A stretch of 51,476 bases of DNA from the NCBI GenBank assembly GCA_020634335.1, contig JACKBY010000025.1, positions 1 through 51,476 on the forward strand. The letters run 5' to 3'. The notes beneath the pieces are model-generated. The model did no database searches, had not been told where the DNA came from, and was given only the letters and a program-made list of their open reading frames with translations. This DNA is from Promineifilum sp. GTDB taxonomy: Bacteria; Chloroflexota; Anaerolineae; Promineifilales; Promineifilaceae. The first letter of the stretch is position 1, and each line of letters starts with the position of its first letter. The translations under genes and the position numbers were made by a program. This document shows positions 40,267-48,640 of the stretch, in pieces.

Positions 40267-40761
40267 CTAGCCGGCTGGGCTTTTTGCTCGCTCGGTCGCC
40301 ATCATGCGCCCCACCCCTAGCCGGGTAAGGTACTTTCGGGCCGTGAACAGATAAAGTAATCCCGGCCGGGAAAACAATAAACGACTGATGGCCCCCTTTA
40401 TCCCCTCGGCGTGCTCGTAGATGACGTGATCCTCGACACAAGTCGTGTGCGCATCTAGCACCACAAAGCGGTGGGAATGACGCCAAGTCTGGAGTGGCCC
40501 ACTTACCTGCGTATCAGTGAATCCCCGTGAGGTCACCTGGCTGTGGACGGCATGCCAACGCACGGGCAACGGGCCAAACCATAGGGTGAATCTGGTCTGC
40601 GATCCTTCTCTAACCGACCCCGCTTTATGCACTTGAATGACAAGAGGCAATGGCGTCAACTGCTTCATGGCACCTGGCTGATAGTGGAAATCCGAAACGG
40701 CGCTGACCGGAGCGTTTACCGTAAAATTGTGTCGAAACTCCATGAGTTTTCTCGTCTTCAT
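40267..40761 (-). CDS. SRPBCC-family protein (light/stress-linked type)
   Basis: A 164-residue helix-grip protein: FRHNFTVNAPVSAVSDFHYQPGAMKQLTPLPLVIQVHKAG, then TRFTLWFGPLPVRWHAVHSQV, FTDTQVSGPLQTWRHSHRFVVL and VEDHVIYEHAEG. The FHxxPxAMKxLTPPP-like start and the PxxxWxHxHxF motif are features of SRPBCC proteins that often neighbour photolyase, carotenoid and LitR/CarH genes; that association is recalled, not tested. The C-terminal 30 residues carry a basic, hydrophobic tail (LLYLFTARKYLTRL). A strong AGGGGG precedes ATG 40761. It heads the SRPBCC - desaturase - MOSC operon. Confidence 0.82.
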   Translation of the reverse strand: MKTRKLMEFRHNFTVNAPVSAVSDFHYQPGAMKQLTPLPLVIQVHKAGSVREGSQTRFTLWFGPLPVRWHAVHSQVTSRGFTDTQVSGPLQTWRHSHRFVVLDAHTTCVEDHVIYEHAEGIKGAISRLLFSRPGLLYLFTARKYLTRLGVGRMMATERAKSPAG

Positions 40762-40835
40762 TTCCCCCTTTCATCACCACAATAAACTGCCTTGTAAATT
40801 TAAATTCTGCCCCCTGGTTGTCTAGCCAAGTCATG

Positions 40836-40881
40836 TGGATAATAGCAATATTGTCTATATATTGTCAATATATTATTAAAC
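40836..40881. promoter_or_regulatory. Divergent promoters overlapping tandem 11-bp repeats (CarH/LitR-like operator)
   Basis: On the minus strand TTGACA (40868-40863), 18-bp spacer and TATTAT (40844-40839) drive the SRPBCC operon. The -35 lies in tandem 11-bp units: TTTAATAATAT, ATTGACAATAT, ATAGACAATAT; the last two differ at one base, the first at three from the second. The core fits T-x-x-A-C-A. On the plus strand TTGTCT (40851-40856), 17 bp and TATTAA (40874-40879) can drive the SanA-like gene. Tandem 11-bp repeats across a -35 are the architecture described for B12-dependent CarH/LitR light repressors. Confidence 0.55.
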
Positions 40882-40968
40882 GCGCGATATGAGTTTTCTG
40901 TCAGTATATCCTTAGAGCTTGGCAAATCAGTCCGGAAATAAATCGCAGCCTACTATAATTCTTTCGTC

Positions 40969-41637
40969 ATGTCACACCCGCGAAAAGGCTGCCTTATCTT
41001 TCTGTCCGCGCTCGTCTTCCTGATGGCGTCGCCTGTCCTATGGCGCAACGCCGTCAAGCTCTATTATCAACGCTCGATCTATCAACAACCGGATGTGCCG
41101 GGCGGGCAGGTCGCCGTCGTTTTCGGCGCGGCCGTCTATGGCAACGGCCGCCTCAGCCCCGTCTTGCGCGATCGCGTAGACACGGCAATCGCCCTTTACA
41201 AAACCGGTCAGGTCGATCACATCTTGGTCAGTGGCGACAATCGGAATGCTGATTACGATGAGCCTGGCGCTATGATGGCCTATGCGATAGATAATGGGGT
41301 TGACCCCATCGACATCACGGCCGACAGAGCTGGTCATCGGACTTATGACACATGCTACCGGGCGGGCCACGTCTTTGACGTAAGGAATGCCGTCCTGGTG
41401 ACCCAACAATTTCATCTGCCTCGTGCGCTTCTGACCTGCGAAGGGTTAGGCATTGAGGCAGTCGGGGCGGTGGCCGATTTGCGAACCTATCGCGGGGCAG
41501 GCTGGTATGAGTTGCGGGAGACGGCTGCGACAGTAGTGGCTCTATGGGATGTGGTACGACGAGAGCCCCCCCCGCTAATAGAACTGGCCCGCAATCCGGC
41601 AAGAACGACTTCGAGTCAAATAGTGGACGGAAATTAA
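40969..41637 (+). CDS. SanA/YdcF-like DUF218 membrane-anchored protein
   Basis: A 222-residue protein with one N-terminal membrane helix (CLIFLSALVFLMASPVLW) and a DUF218 domain: VAVVFGAAVYGNGRLSPVLRDRVDTAIALYKTGQVDHILVSGD, then EPGAMMAYAIDNGV, DRAGHRTYDTCYRA and VLVTQQFHLPRALLTCEGLG. SanA affects the envelope barrier and vancomycin resistance in enterobacteria; YdcF binds SAM. The domain faces the outside if the helix is a signal anchor. It is divergent from the SRPBCC operon and may share its operator region. Confidence 0.88.
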   Translation: MSHPRKGCLIFLSALVFLMASPVLWRNAVKLYYQRSIYQQPDVPGGQVAVVFGAAVYGNGRLSPVLRDRVDTAIALYKTGQVDHILVSGDNRNADYDEPGAMMAYAIDNGVDPIDITADRAGHRTYDTCYRAGHVFDVRNAVLVTQQFHLPRALLTCEGLGIEAVGAVADLRTYRGAGWYELRETAATVVALWDVVRREPPPLIELARNPARTTSSQIVDGN

Positions 41638-41643
41638 GTAAAA

Positions 41644-42642
41644 TTATAACCGCTCGAACAACGCATCGGCCGCCGCCATACCCGATAACACGGCTCCCTC
41701 CATGCGCGGGCCATCAAATGCGTCGCCGGCCAAGGCCATCGGTCCCGGCCAGTTTCCGGCCAAACAGCGGCCCGGATAGAGCGTCTCGGGAATGGCGTAC
41801 GGCCAGCGGACAAGCTGGGCATTACCCACCCTCCCCCCTCGCGGCAGCCACGGCTGCACCTCTTTCAGCATCCACTCTAGTACCACTTGTTTCGTCATCG
41901 AATAGCGCCGACGGCTCTCCCACGGGCTTGCGTGAACGGTAACAACACTTGCGCCGGACGATACTCCCTTGCGCCGGTTGTCGGCAATCCACGTGATGGG
42001 CGCTGCGGGCCGCTGCACAACTCCCGGTTCGGGTAGAGATGGAGCGCCATCTATCTCAAATAACCCGCATAGGCAGGGAGCATAGGTGATCGCTTCCAGC
42101 AGGTAGCGCTCCTTTGCGGGCAACCAGACGGTTGCGGCATCGAGCAACCCAAGGGTTTGAGAAACCGGCGGGGTCAAGATAATTCCTGTGCTGTGCCACA
42201 ATTGGCCTGTGTTGTCACTGAGCTTCCACTCGTTATCCGTGTGGCTTATACCGACTACACGAATAGAGTACTGGATATCCATCCCCTTGGCCAAGCGCCG
42301 AGCGAAAGTTCCAAACCCACCGTAGGCGGCATACCGTGGATACGAGTCGGGCAAAGAGCTGGCTGGCGACCCATTCGACCATCCTCGTGACCACTCAAAA
42401 ACAAGTCCACCCGCCAACCACTGGCCCACCATCTGTTCAAATTCCGGTGCGCGCACGGTAAAAAACTGCGCACCTGCATCCGCCCAACCGTTGCCAATCC
42501 GAATTGTCGCCAAACGCCCACCTACCTCATCGGAGGATTCCAGAATTACTACGCGAATATTTAGCTCACTCAAACGGCGCGCTGCCGTCAAGCCGGCCAA
42601 GCCGCCACCAACGACAATAACGTCTGCTTTCGGCGATTTCAT
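41644..42642 (-). CDS. Renalase-like FAD-dependent amine oxidase
   Basis: A 332-residue flavoprotein: VIVVGGGLAGLTAARRLSELNIRVVILESSDEVGGRLATIRIGNGWADAGAQFF (residues 8-61, read from its ends), then GGFGTFARRLAKGMDIQYSIRVVGI and the C-terminal FAD block LAGDAFDGPRMEGAVLSGMAAADAL. The short length and the ADAGAQFFTVR stretch fit the renalase-like group, whose bacterial members oxidise isomeric dihydronicotinamides. The ATG at 42642 lies 2 bp after the stop of the upstream secreted protein gene, so it is probably co-transcribed. Substrate inferred from family only. Confidence 0.85.
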   Translation of the reverse strand: MKSPKADVIVVGGGLAGLTAARRLSELNIRVVILESSDEVGGRLATIRIGNGWADAGAQFFTVRAPEFEQMVGQWLAGGLVFEWSRGWSNGSPASSLPDSYPRYAAYGGFGTFARRLAKGMDIQYSIRVVGISHTDNEWKLSDNTGQLWHSTGIILTPPVSQTLGLLDAATVWLPAKERYLLEAITYAPCLCGLFEIDGAPSLPEPGVVQRPAAPITWIADNRRKGVSSGASVVTVHASPWESRRRYSMTKQVVLEWMLKEVQPWLPRGGRVGNAQLVRWPYAIPETLYPGRCLAGNWPGPMALAGDAFDGPRMEGAVLSGMAAADALFERL

Positions 42643-42644
42643 CA

Positions 42645-44465
42645 CTAGCGAGATTGGCGATAACGAAAGGCGACCATGATCAATAGGCCTCCCAGCAAGA
42701 CGGCCGCGGCCAGAAATAGCCACGAGCCCAAGTTGCCGGCCCGCTCCACGAGCCAGACTGTGCCTTCAGGGGTAGCCTCAAGCAACATCTTTTCTTCATC
42801 GACCGGCTGATCCATACCAGCAGTCGCATCGTCCGCGAAAGACAAGGCCAATGGCGTCGCCGTGAAACTGGGTTCAAGGGTCGGGGACGGACTGGGGCTG
42901 GCTGTGGGCGTGCTGGTCGGCTCTCGTGTAGGCGTCGCGGATGGGCCTGGCCAAAAAGTTGGCAGCGGAATGATTTGCCGGGGCACTGTGGGCAGGACAT
43001 TGGTGGCTTCCTCGACCGATGGGGTCGGCGTGGCTGTCGCCATTATCGCGGACTCCGGCGCAATAGTAACCATCTGCTCCACGCTCAACTCCTCGGCCGT
43101 TTGTTCGACAAGGAACACCGGTGGGCCACCTATGTCGCACGCCGGAGCACAGTGGGCACCCCGCAAACGGATACGATAGTGGCCCTGGTAGGCTTTTAAC
43201 GTGGTCTCGTAGTCGCCAAGCGCCGAAACGAGGCGGGCTTCATTCGCCAGGGCTGGTACTTTGAGAATAAGGTCGGTCGATGTTCTCGCCCAAAGTATCC
43301 GTGTAACGCTATCCGGTCGCCTAAAGGAGAAGGCATAAAAATCTTCCTCCTGTTGGCGGCCGACCGGGAAAACAAAATCCTCCAGATAGCGAATCGTCGT
43401 TCGATAAGCATCGAAGGCGGGGCGACGGCTGCCGTCCGGCCGCAGAATTCCAAAGGATTCTCCACCAGGCGGCAATAATATGTCGAGTAATTTATAGATA
43501 CCTATCGAAGTAGCGTTGGCACCAAAACCAAGAGCATGAGCCTGGATGATGTACCACGCTTGCTGCTCTAGATCAACCTGAAAATTCGGCCGCTCCACCG
43601 GCCACAGGGGATCAAGATTGGGTGAGGCATTGGTCTCATTAATCCAAACCGGCTTGTTTAAACCATACCGTTTCTGAATCGCCCACGTTTCCTCGACCAG
43701 CTCTTCCACGGTCTCCACGCGGAAATAGATATGGAGAGTAACGATGTCAAAAAAGTAGTCGTTCGCCGCGCCTTCAGGGTCGGCGGTGGCGATGCTCAAA
43801 AATTTGCCCAGCCACGCCGGATCGTGCCAGTATGACCACCCGGCCAGGTGAATGACAGCCTCCGGATCACGTTGTTTAGCGACTTGGGAGGCTACCTTGA
43901 GTAGCTGATAATAGTCGCGTGTCGAACCACTAAACTCGTGCCCATAGACTCCAACCCCAATTTCGGGCTCATTCCAGACAATCCAGTGGTGCACACCCAG
44001 CGGCGCGTAATACTCGACCACCTTTCGAACGTACCTGGCCCACAGATTAGCCGGGTCATCCACGGGAAGATAGAGGCCACGGGGCACGCCGGAGTAGGGT
44101 TCGGCGTCCGTGGCCCAGGCGGGCGTGTTCTTCAACAAACCCATAACCATCCGGTTTTCCGCGCGGGCGTCATTAAGCCATTCTTCGAGCACGTGCAAGG
44201 TATTCCAGTCGTCCGGACCTGTCGGCTGAATCTCGTTCCAGTAGAAAAGGATACGATCCCAGCCGACACCCAACTCGGCCGCATCATCCGCTCTCCAGAA
44301 AGCCTCCACGATACCGAATCGCTCATCGACAGCCGTTCCATCTGACTCCTGCTTGTCCGCCGGATTCGTTTCCTGAGCCCAGGCGACGTCACCTCGCGCG
44401 ACGAGCAGAGCAACAGCCATTATCATGAACGACAAGTAGGATACTGAAGATTTACGTAACTTCAT
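42645..44465 (-). CDS. Secreted GH-A-clan glycosidase-like protein with C-terminal membrane anchor
   Basis: A 606-residue protein: signal peptide (SYLSFMIMAVALLVARGDVAWAQ), a TIM-barrel domain of about 350 residues with WIVWNEPEIG (acid/base Glu) and KPVWINETNASP (nucleophile Glu), as in GH39-type clan A enzymes, then a small beta domain, a low-complexity Pro/Thr/Ser stalk (about 495-550) and a C-terminal membrane helix (LFLAAAVLLGGLLIMVAF) with basic tail. It would be displayed on the outer face of the membrane. Its barrel recalls that of the LysM protein at 28.5-29.9 kb. ATG 44465 is used; the TTG at 44471 is less likely. Substrate unknown. Confidence 0.85.
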   Translation of the reverse strand: MKLRKSSVSYLSFMIMAVALLVARGDVAWAQETNPADKQESDGTAVDERFGIVEAFWRADDAAELGVGWDRILFYWNEIQPTGPDDWNTLHVLEEWLNDARAENRMVMGLLKNTPAWATDAEPYSGVPRGLYLPVDDPANLWARYVRKVVEYYAPLGVHHWIVWNEPEIGVGVYGHEFSGSTRDYYQLLKVASQVAKQRDPEAVIHLAGWSYWHDPAWLGKFLSIATADPEGAANDYFFDIVTLHIYFRVETVEELVEETWAIQKRYGLNKPVWINETNASPNLDPLWPVERPNFQVDLEQQAWYIIQAHALGFGANATSIGIYKLLDILLPPGGESFGILRPDGSRRPAFDAYRTTIRYLEDFVFPVGRQQEEDFYAFSFRRPDSVTRILWARTSTDLILKVPALANEARLVSALGDYETTLKAYQGHYRIRLRGAHCAPACDIGGPPVFLVEQTAEELSVEQMVTIAPESAIMATATPTPSVEEATNVLPTVPRQIIPLPTFWPGPSATPTREPTSTPTASPSPSPTLEPSFTATPLALSFADDATAGMDQPVDEEKMLLEATPEGTVWLVERAGNLGSWLFLAAAVLLGGLLIMVAFRYRQSR

Positions 44466-44538
44466 TTGCAATCGCGATCATCCCAAAAATGCCAAATGGC
44501 GAACGTTTGATTATAATGGATACTGGTTGGTTATCCCA

Positions 44539-46887
44539 ATGAACGAACACGATGATTCCCCGACGTTCAGGCTGCGTCCAGCCCAGGAGAAAATCCTGGC
44601 TTATACAACGGGACGCATGGCGATCAGCGCCGTGCCCGGCAGCGGCAAAACGTTCACCCTGTCGCTCCTGGCAGCCAAGCTCATAGCTGATCATCACTTC
44701 GATCCGGCGCTGAGCCAACAGGTACTTGTCGTCACCTTTCTAAACAGCAGCGTCGACACATTTCGCGCACGAATTCGAAAGCGCCTGCTTGAGAGAGGGC
44801 TCGAAGATAAGGGCTACGACGTACGTACACTGCATAGCCTGTCTCTGGAGATCGTGCGGGCGGCCGGCGAAACGCCGGGTGATGAGCTGGCCGTACTGGA
44901 CGATTTGCAGAGTCGACAGATATTAGAAGCCGCGGTCGACGGCTGGATCAATGACAACGTGCGTTTGTGGGAGACTTTTCTGCCTGAGTCGGGCCGCGAA
45001 TACAGCCCGCAGATGATCGCCCGCTGGCGCGATATTACGGCCACTACGGCCGCCTCATTCATTCGCGCGGCCAAAAATGAGCGCCATTCGCCGGAATCAA
45101 TCCAGGCTACCATTCGGGAACAAATCAATTCCGACGATCTCGATGGCGAGACCCCGAACGTCGCTCGCTCACCTCTCATGCACATGATGGCGGGCATCTA
45201 CGGCCGCTACCAGTCTTCGCTGGCGCGCCAAGGCGGACTCGACTACGACGATCTCATCTGGCGCGCGACCGACCTGCTGGAACATCGGCCGGATCTGGTG
45301 GCAAGCCTGCGCACGCGCTGGCCGTTCGTGCTCGAAGATGAGGCTCAGGATAGCGTCCCGCTACAGGAAATCCTGCTGGATACGTTGGCCGGCCCGGGAG
45401 GCAACTGGGTGCGCGTCGGCGATCCGAATCAGGCAATAACCAGCACATTTACCGCAGCCCATCCGCGCTTCTTCTCCAAGTTCATCGATCGGAAAGACGT
45501 TACGGCGCGTACTTTGCCTAACAGCGGCCGGTCGGCGCCGCTCATCATCGGCGCGGCCAATGCCATGCTCAACTGGACTATCGATCACCATCCCGTGCCC
45601 GAAGTCAGGCGCGACGCCTTCCGCCGTCAGGACATCTTGCCCACGCCGCCCGGCGACGCCCAGCCCAATCCGCCGGATAGCGAGGCCGAGATGATCATCC
45701 GCGTCTACCGGCATCGCGAAGACGAAGAATTGCCGACCGTGGCCCGGCTGGCGGCCGAATATGCCGGCCGACACCCCCAACACACCATCGCGATCCTCGT
45801 GCCCACCCACCAGGCCGGCTACGCCATCGCCCAGCATCTCGATGGGCTGAACGCCGATTACGACAATCTGCTGCGCGGCAGCGGCCGCGAGCGAGAAGTG
45901 GCGGCGGCGCTCCACGCCGTATTGTCGGTGCTGGCAAACCCACTGGATACGAAAGCGTTACAGGCCGCTTATAGCGGTTTGTCGGAGCTGCGAGAATCAG
46001 GGCCGGTCTACGATGCGTACCCCGCAGAAGCCGAAGATGAGGCACGTTTCCAGGCCCTGCTCCGCAGCGTCTATCGGCCCGAGTCCATCCTTTTCCCCCG
46101 TGATGAGGAGACGCTGGTCGATGTTTTGCCGACAGGCGTTGCTTCCGAAGACGATGTCGTGCGCCTGGAGCGGCTGGCCGATTTTCTGCGCGTGAATTTC
46201 GATTTACGCACCATGCCGATTGACGATCTGACGCTGGCCCTGGCCGACGCCTTGTTCCCGCCCCGCCCCGCCGAGTCATCAGACGATCAAGCCTCGCACG
46301 AGATCGATCTGGCCATCGCCTATCAGATAGCCAGCCAATTGCGCCAGTGGCGAGAAGCGCAACCGGAGTGGCGCTTGCCGGAGTTGGTGGCGCAATTACA
46401 ATCGGTGGCAACCGGGCGGCGCTCGCTCAACATCATGCGTGATGATTCCGGCTACGAGCCGAAACCGGGCCGCATTTCCCTGACGACCCAACACAGCGGC
46501 AAAGGTCTGGAGTGGGATGCCGTCTTCCTGGTCGGGATTGACGGGATGTGGATTCCGGGTAGCCTGGAGGCACCCTTCCTGGGCGTCCATGACTTCCTGG
46601 GCGGCGATCCGAACGCCGAGGCCACGGCACAACTCTCGTACTTGATGAACAGCGAGTCCGGTGTCTACCCCAATCGGACGGCCACTGAATCAGCCCACAT
46701 CGAAGTGATTTGTGAGCGGCTGCGGCTGCTCTACGTGGGCGTAACCAGAGCCAGGCGCTTCCTCCAGATAAGCCGCAGCCGGGCCACCCGCCGCCAAAAT
46801 CGGGAACGCGAAGCCGAGCCGGCAACGGTGTTGGGCGTGCTCTATCGCTACCTGCAAGAGACCGGCCCCGAAGACTCGGCCGATTGA
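44539..46887 (+). CDS. UvrD/Rep-family superfamily I DNA helicase
   Basis: A 782-residue ATP-dependent helicase: motif Q/I LRPAQEKILAYTTGRMAISAVPGSGKTFTL (Walker A), motif II FVLEDEAQDSVPLQEILLD, motif III GDPNQAITSTFTAAHP, motif IV region PNSGRSAPLIIGAANAML, motif V ISLTTQHSGKGLEWDAVFLVGIDGMWIP and motif VI ERLRLLYVGVTRARRFLQISR. It unwinds DNA 3'-5' by family. The second-domain insertion is longer and the motif II is DEAQD, as in UvrD-like group members that lack a nuclease domain; no PD-(D/E)XK site is seen at the C-terminus. ATG 44539 is used. A perfect TATAAT lies at 44512-44517 but without a clear -35. Confidence 0.92.
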   Translation: MNEHDDSPTFRLRPAQEKILAYTTGRMAISAVPGSGKTFTLSLLAAKLIADHHFDPALSQQVLVVTFLNSSVDTFRARIRKRLLERGLEDKGYDVRTLHSLSLEIVRAAGETPGDELAVLDDLQSRQILEAAVDGWINDNVRLWETFLPESGREYSPQMIARWRDITATTAASFIRAAKNERHSPESIQATIREQINSDDLDGETPNVARSPLMHMMAGIYGRYQSSLARQGGLDYDDLIWRATDLLEHRPDLVASLRTRWPFVLEDEAQDSVPLQEILLDTLAGPGGNWVRVGDPNQAITSTFTAAHPRFFSKFIDRKDVTARTLPNSGRSAPLIIGAANAMLNWTIDHHPVPEVRRDAFRRQDILPTPPGDAQPNPPDSEAEMIIRVYRHREDEELPTVARLAAEYAGRHPQHTIAILVPTHQAGYAIAQHLDGLNADYDNLLRGSGREREVAAALHAVLSVLANPLDTKALQAAYSGLSELRESGPVYDAYPAEAEDEARFQALLRSVYRPESILFPRDEETLVDVLPTGVASEDDVVRLERLADFLRVNFDLRTMPIDDLTLALADALFPPRPAESSDDQASHEIDLAIAYQIASQLRQWREAQPEWRLPELVAQLQSVATGRRSLNIMRDDSGYEPKPGRISLTTQHSGKGLEWDAVFLVGIDGMWIPGSLEAPFLGVHDFLGGDPNAEATAQLSYLMNSESGVYPNRTATESAHIEVICERLRLLYVGVTRARRFLQISRSRATRRQNREREAEPATVLGVLYRYLQETGPEDSAD

Positions 46888-46972
46888 CCAAAGCCGCATC
46901 CACAGATCTCAGGGATTTGTCAGACAGCGGGTGGAAAGTTCGCGGTATTCCCGGGCCCCTTATATCAGGGAG

Positions 46973-48442
46973 CTAATTATCTTCCTCATGACTACAACCG
47001 TGGACCCAACTGTAGCCATCGTGGGCGATGAGTTCCTTGGCCTCTTCTGGTCCCCACGTTCCCGATTCATAGAAGTTTAACGGCGGAGCAAAATTCGAAT
47101 TCCAGCCCTCCAGAATCGGATCGATCAATTGCCACGACAAGTCGATGGCATCGCTGCGAGTAAACAGCGAGGCGTCGCCTTTTATAACGTCCAGCAACAA
47201 GCGCTCATATGCTTCGGGGATGGACTGTGTGCCAAATGATTCGTCGTAATGAAAAGCCATTTCGACGTTGCGCATCTCGGCCGTCGTATCGGGCACTTTG
47301 GCCTGGAAAGAGAAATGAATTCCTTCGTCCGGCTGAATGCAAATCGACAGGCGGTTTGGCGCTGGTTTGCTGTTCGCGGGCATGGGGAACATGACGTGCG
47401 GTGGCCGTTTGAAAAAGATGGTGATCTCCGTGACCTTGGCGGCCAACGCCTTGCCGGAGCGCATGTAAAACGGCACGCCCTGCCACCGCCAATTGTCCAC
47501 GAAAAAACGCAAGGCGGCGTAGGTCGGCGTTGTGGAGCCGGGCGCAACACCCTCGGCGTCCCGATAGGTACGGTACTGACCACGCACGGTAGATTTGGCG
47601 ACGTCCTGCGGCCGAATGGGGCGAATGGCGCTGAACACCTTGGCCTTCTCGTTGCGAATCGCCTCAGCCTCAAAGGAGGACGGCGGCTCGGTGGCCACCA
47701 AAGACAAGAGCTGCATAACGTGATTTTGCATCATATCGCGCATGACGCCGACACCGTCATAGAAGTGCGCTCGATGGCCCACGTCAACCGTCTCGGCCGC
47801 CGTGATTTGCACGTGGTCGATATAGTTGCGGTTCCACACCGGCTCGTAGAGGGAATTGGCGAAGCGGAAGACCAACAGATTCTGAACCGTTTCCTTGCCC
47901 AGGTAGTGATCGATTCTGTAAACTTGCGACTCGGCCAAAACGTGATGAACGGCCTGGTTCAGTTGGCGAGCCGAAGCCAAATCGTGGCCGAACGGCTTTT
48001 CAATGACCACGCGCCGCCACCCGCGATCCTCATTGACCATATGAGCCGCTCCCAGATTGGCTATCGTTTTCTCATACAGGTTGGGCGCGACAGACAGATA
48101 ATAAATCCGGTTTCCATCTCCGTCTGTTTCCCATTCACCAATGAACTTGTCCAGGTCTTTGATAGACTCGAGACTGGTGATATCGCCGCGAAAATAGCTG
48201 ATGCCCTTGGCAAATTCGCGCCACCTTTTGGCCGTGTAGGTATCTTTGGCAAATTCCTTGACGCCGGTTTCCAGGTATTCGCGAAAGGAGTCATCGGAAT
48301 AGTCGGAACGGGCCACACCCAGGATGCGCCAGGTATCGGGCAACCGATCTTTGCGGTATAGATCGTAGAGCGATGGGATTAATTTTCGGTGTGTTAAATC
48401 ACCCGATGCCCCAAATATGACGATGGTAGTAGATTCGCTCAT
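46973..48442 (-). CDS. zwf: Glucose-6-phosphate 1-dehydrogenase
   Basis: A 489-residue enzyme, first step of the oxidative pentose phosphate pathway, giving NADPH. IVIFGASGDLTHRKLIPSLYDLYR is the NADP-binding GASGDL(A/T) motif; VIEKPFGHD, YRIDHYLGKETVQNLLVFRFAN (catalytic His in the RIDHYLGKE signature), MRDMMQNHVMQLLSLVA and FYMRSGKAL follow. The ATG at 48442 follows GAGGG at 8 bases; an ATG at 48457 would add five residues. No gnd, pgl or opcA gene is adjacent. A perfect TTGACA lies upstream near 48508 but no good -10 was found. Confidence 0.97.
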   Translation of the reverse strand: MSESTTIVIFGASGDLTHRKLIPSLYDLYRKDRLPDTWRILGVARSDYSDDSFREYLETGVKEFAKDTYTAKRWREFAKGISYFRGDITSLESIKDLDKFIGEWETDGDGNRIYYLSVAPNLYEKTIANLGAAHMVNEDRGWRRVVIEKPFGHDLASARQLNQAVHHVLAESQVYRIDHYLGKETVQNLLVFRFANSLYEPVWNRNYIDHVQITAAETVDVGHRAHFYDGVGVMRDMMQNHVMQLLSLVATEPPSSFEAEAIRNEKAKVFSAIRPIRPQDVAKSTVRGQYRTYRDAEGVAPGSTTPTYAALRFFVDNWRWQGVPFYMRSGKALAAKVTEITIFFKRPPHVMFPMPANSKPAPNRLSICIQPDEGIHFSFQAKVPDTTAEMRNVEMAFHYDESFGTQSIPEAYERLLLDVIKGDASLFTRSDAIDLSWQLIDPILEGWNSNFAPPLNFYESGTWGPEEAKELIAHDGYSWVHGCSHEEDN

Positions 48443-48564
48443 CGCGTTTGCCCTCACTAGGTCCAGAATTTTTCAAGCCAAAATCATTCGATGTTGCCTG
48501 TCAATCCCCGCAACTTTAACCGATGGAACCCCTCTAGTCCACAAGTTTTATTACCCGCCATCGA

Positions 48565-48602
48565 TCAAAAAACGGAATGGCCCGAAGGAGCCATCCCGTT
48601 CT
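48565..48602 (-). terminator. Intrinsic terminator of the homocysteine methyltransferase/MTHFR gene
   Basis: Minus strand stem AACGGGATGGC / GCCATTCCGTT (one G-T pair; 48600-48590 and 48581-48571), 8-nt loop, then TTTTTTGATC. It follows the stop at 48641 by about 40 bp. Confidence 0.85.
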
Positions 48603-48640
48603 TGATGGATATGAAAATCACACAACCACGAGCAGACAAA

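Noticed and set aside
40834..40842. Perfect DnaA box TGTGGATAA in an AT-rich stretch (possible origin)
   Set aside because: It is a single box overlapping a promoter -10; dnaA, a box cluster and dnaN are not near it, so an origin is not supported.
47249..48361. Long plus-strand open frame (370 codons)
   Set aside because: Antisense to zwf, whose protein motifs are unmistakable.
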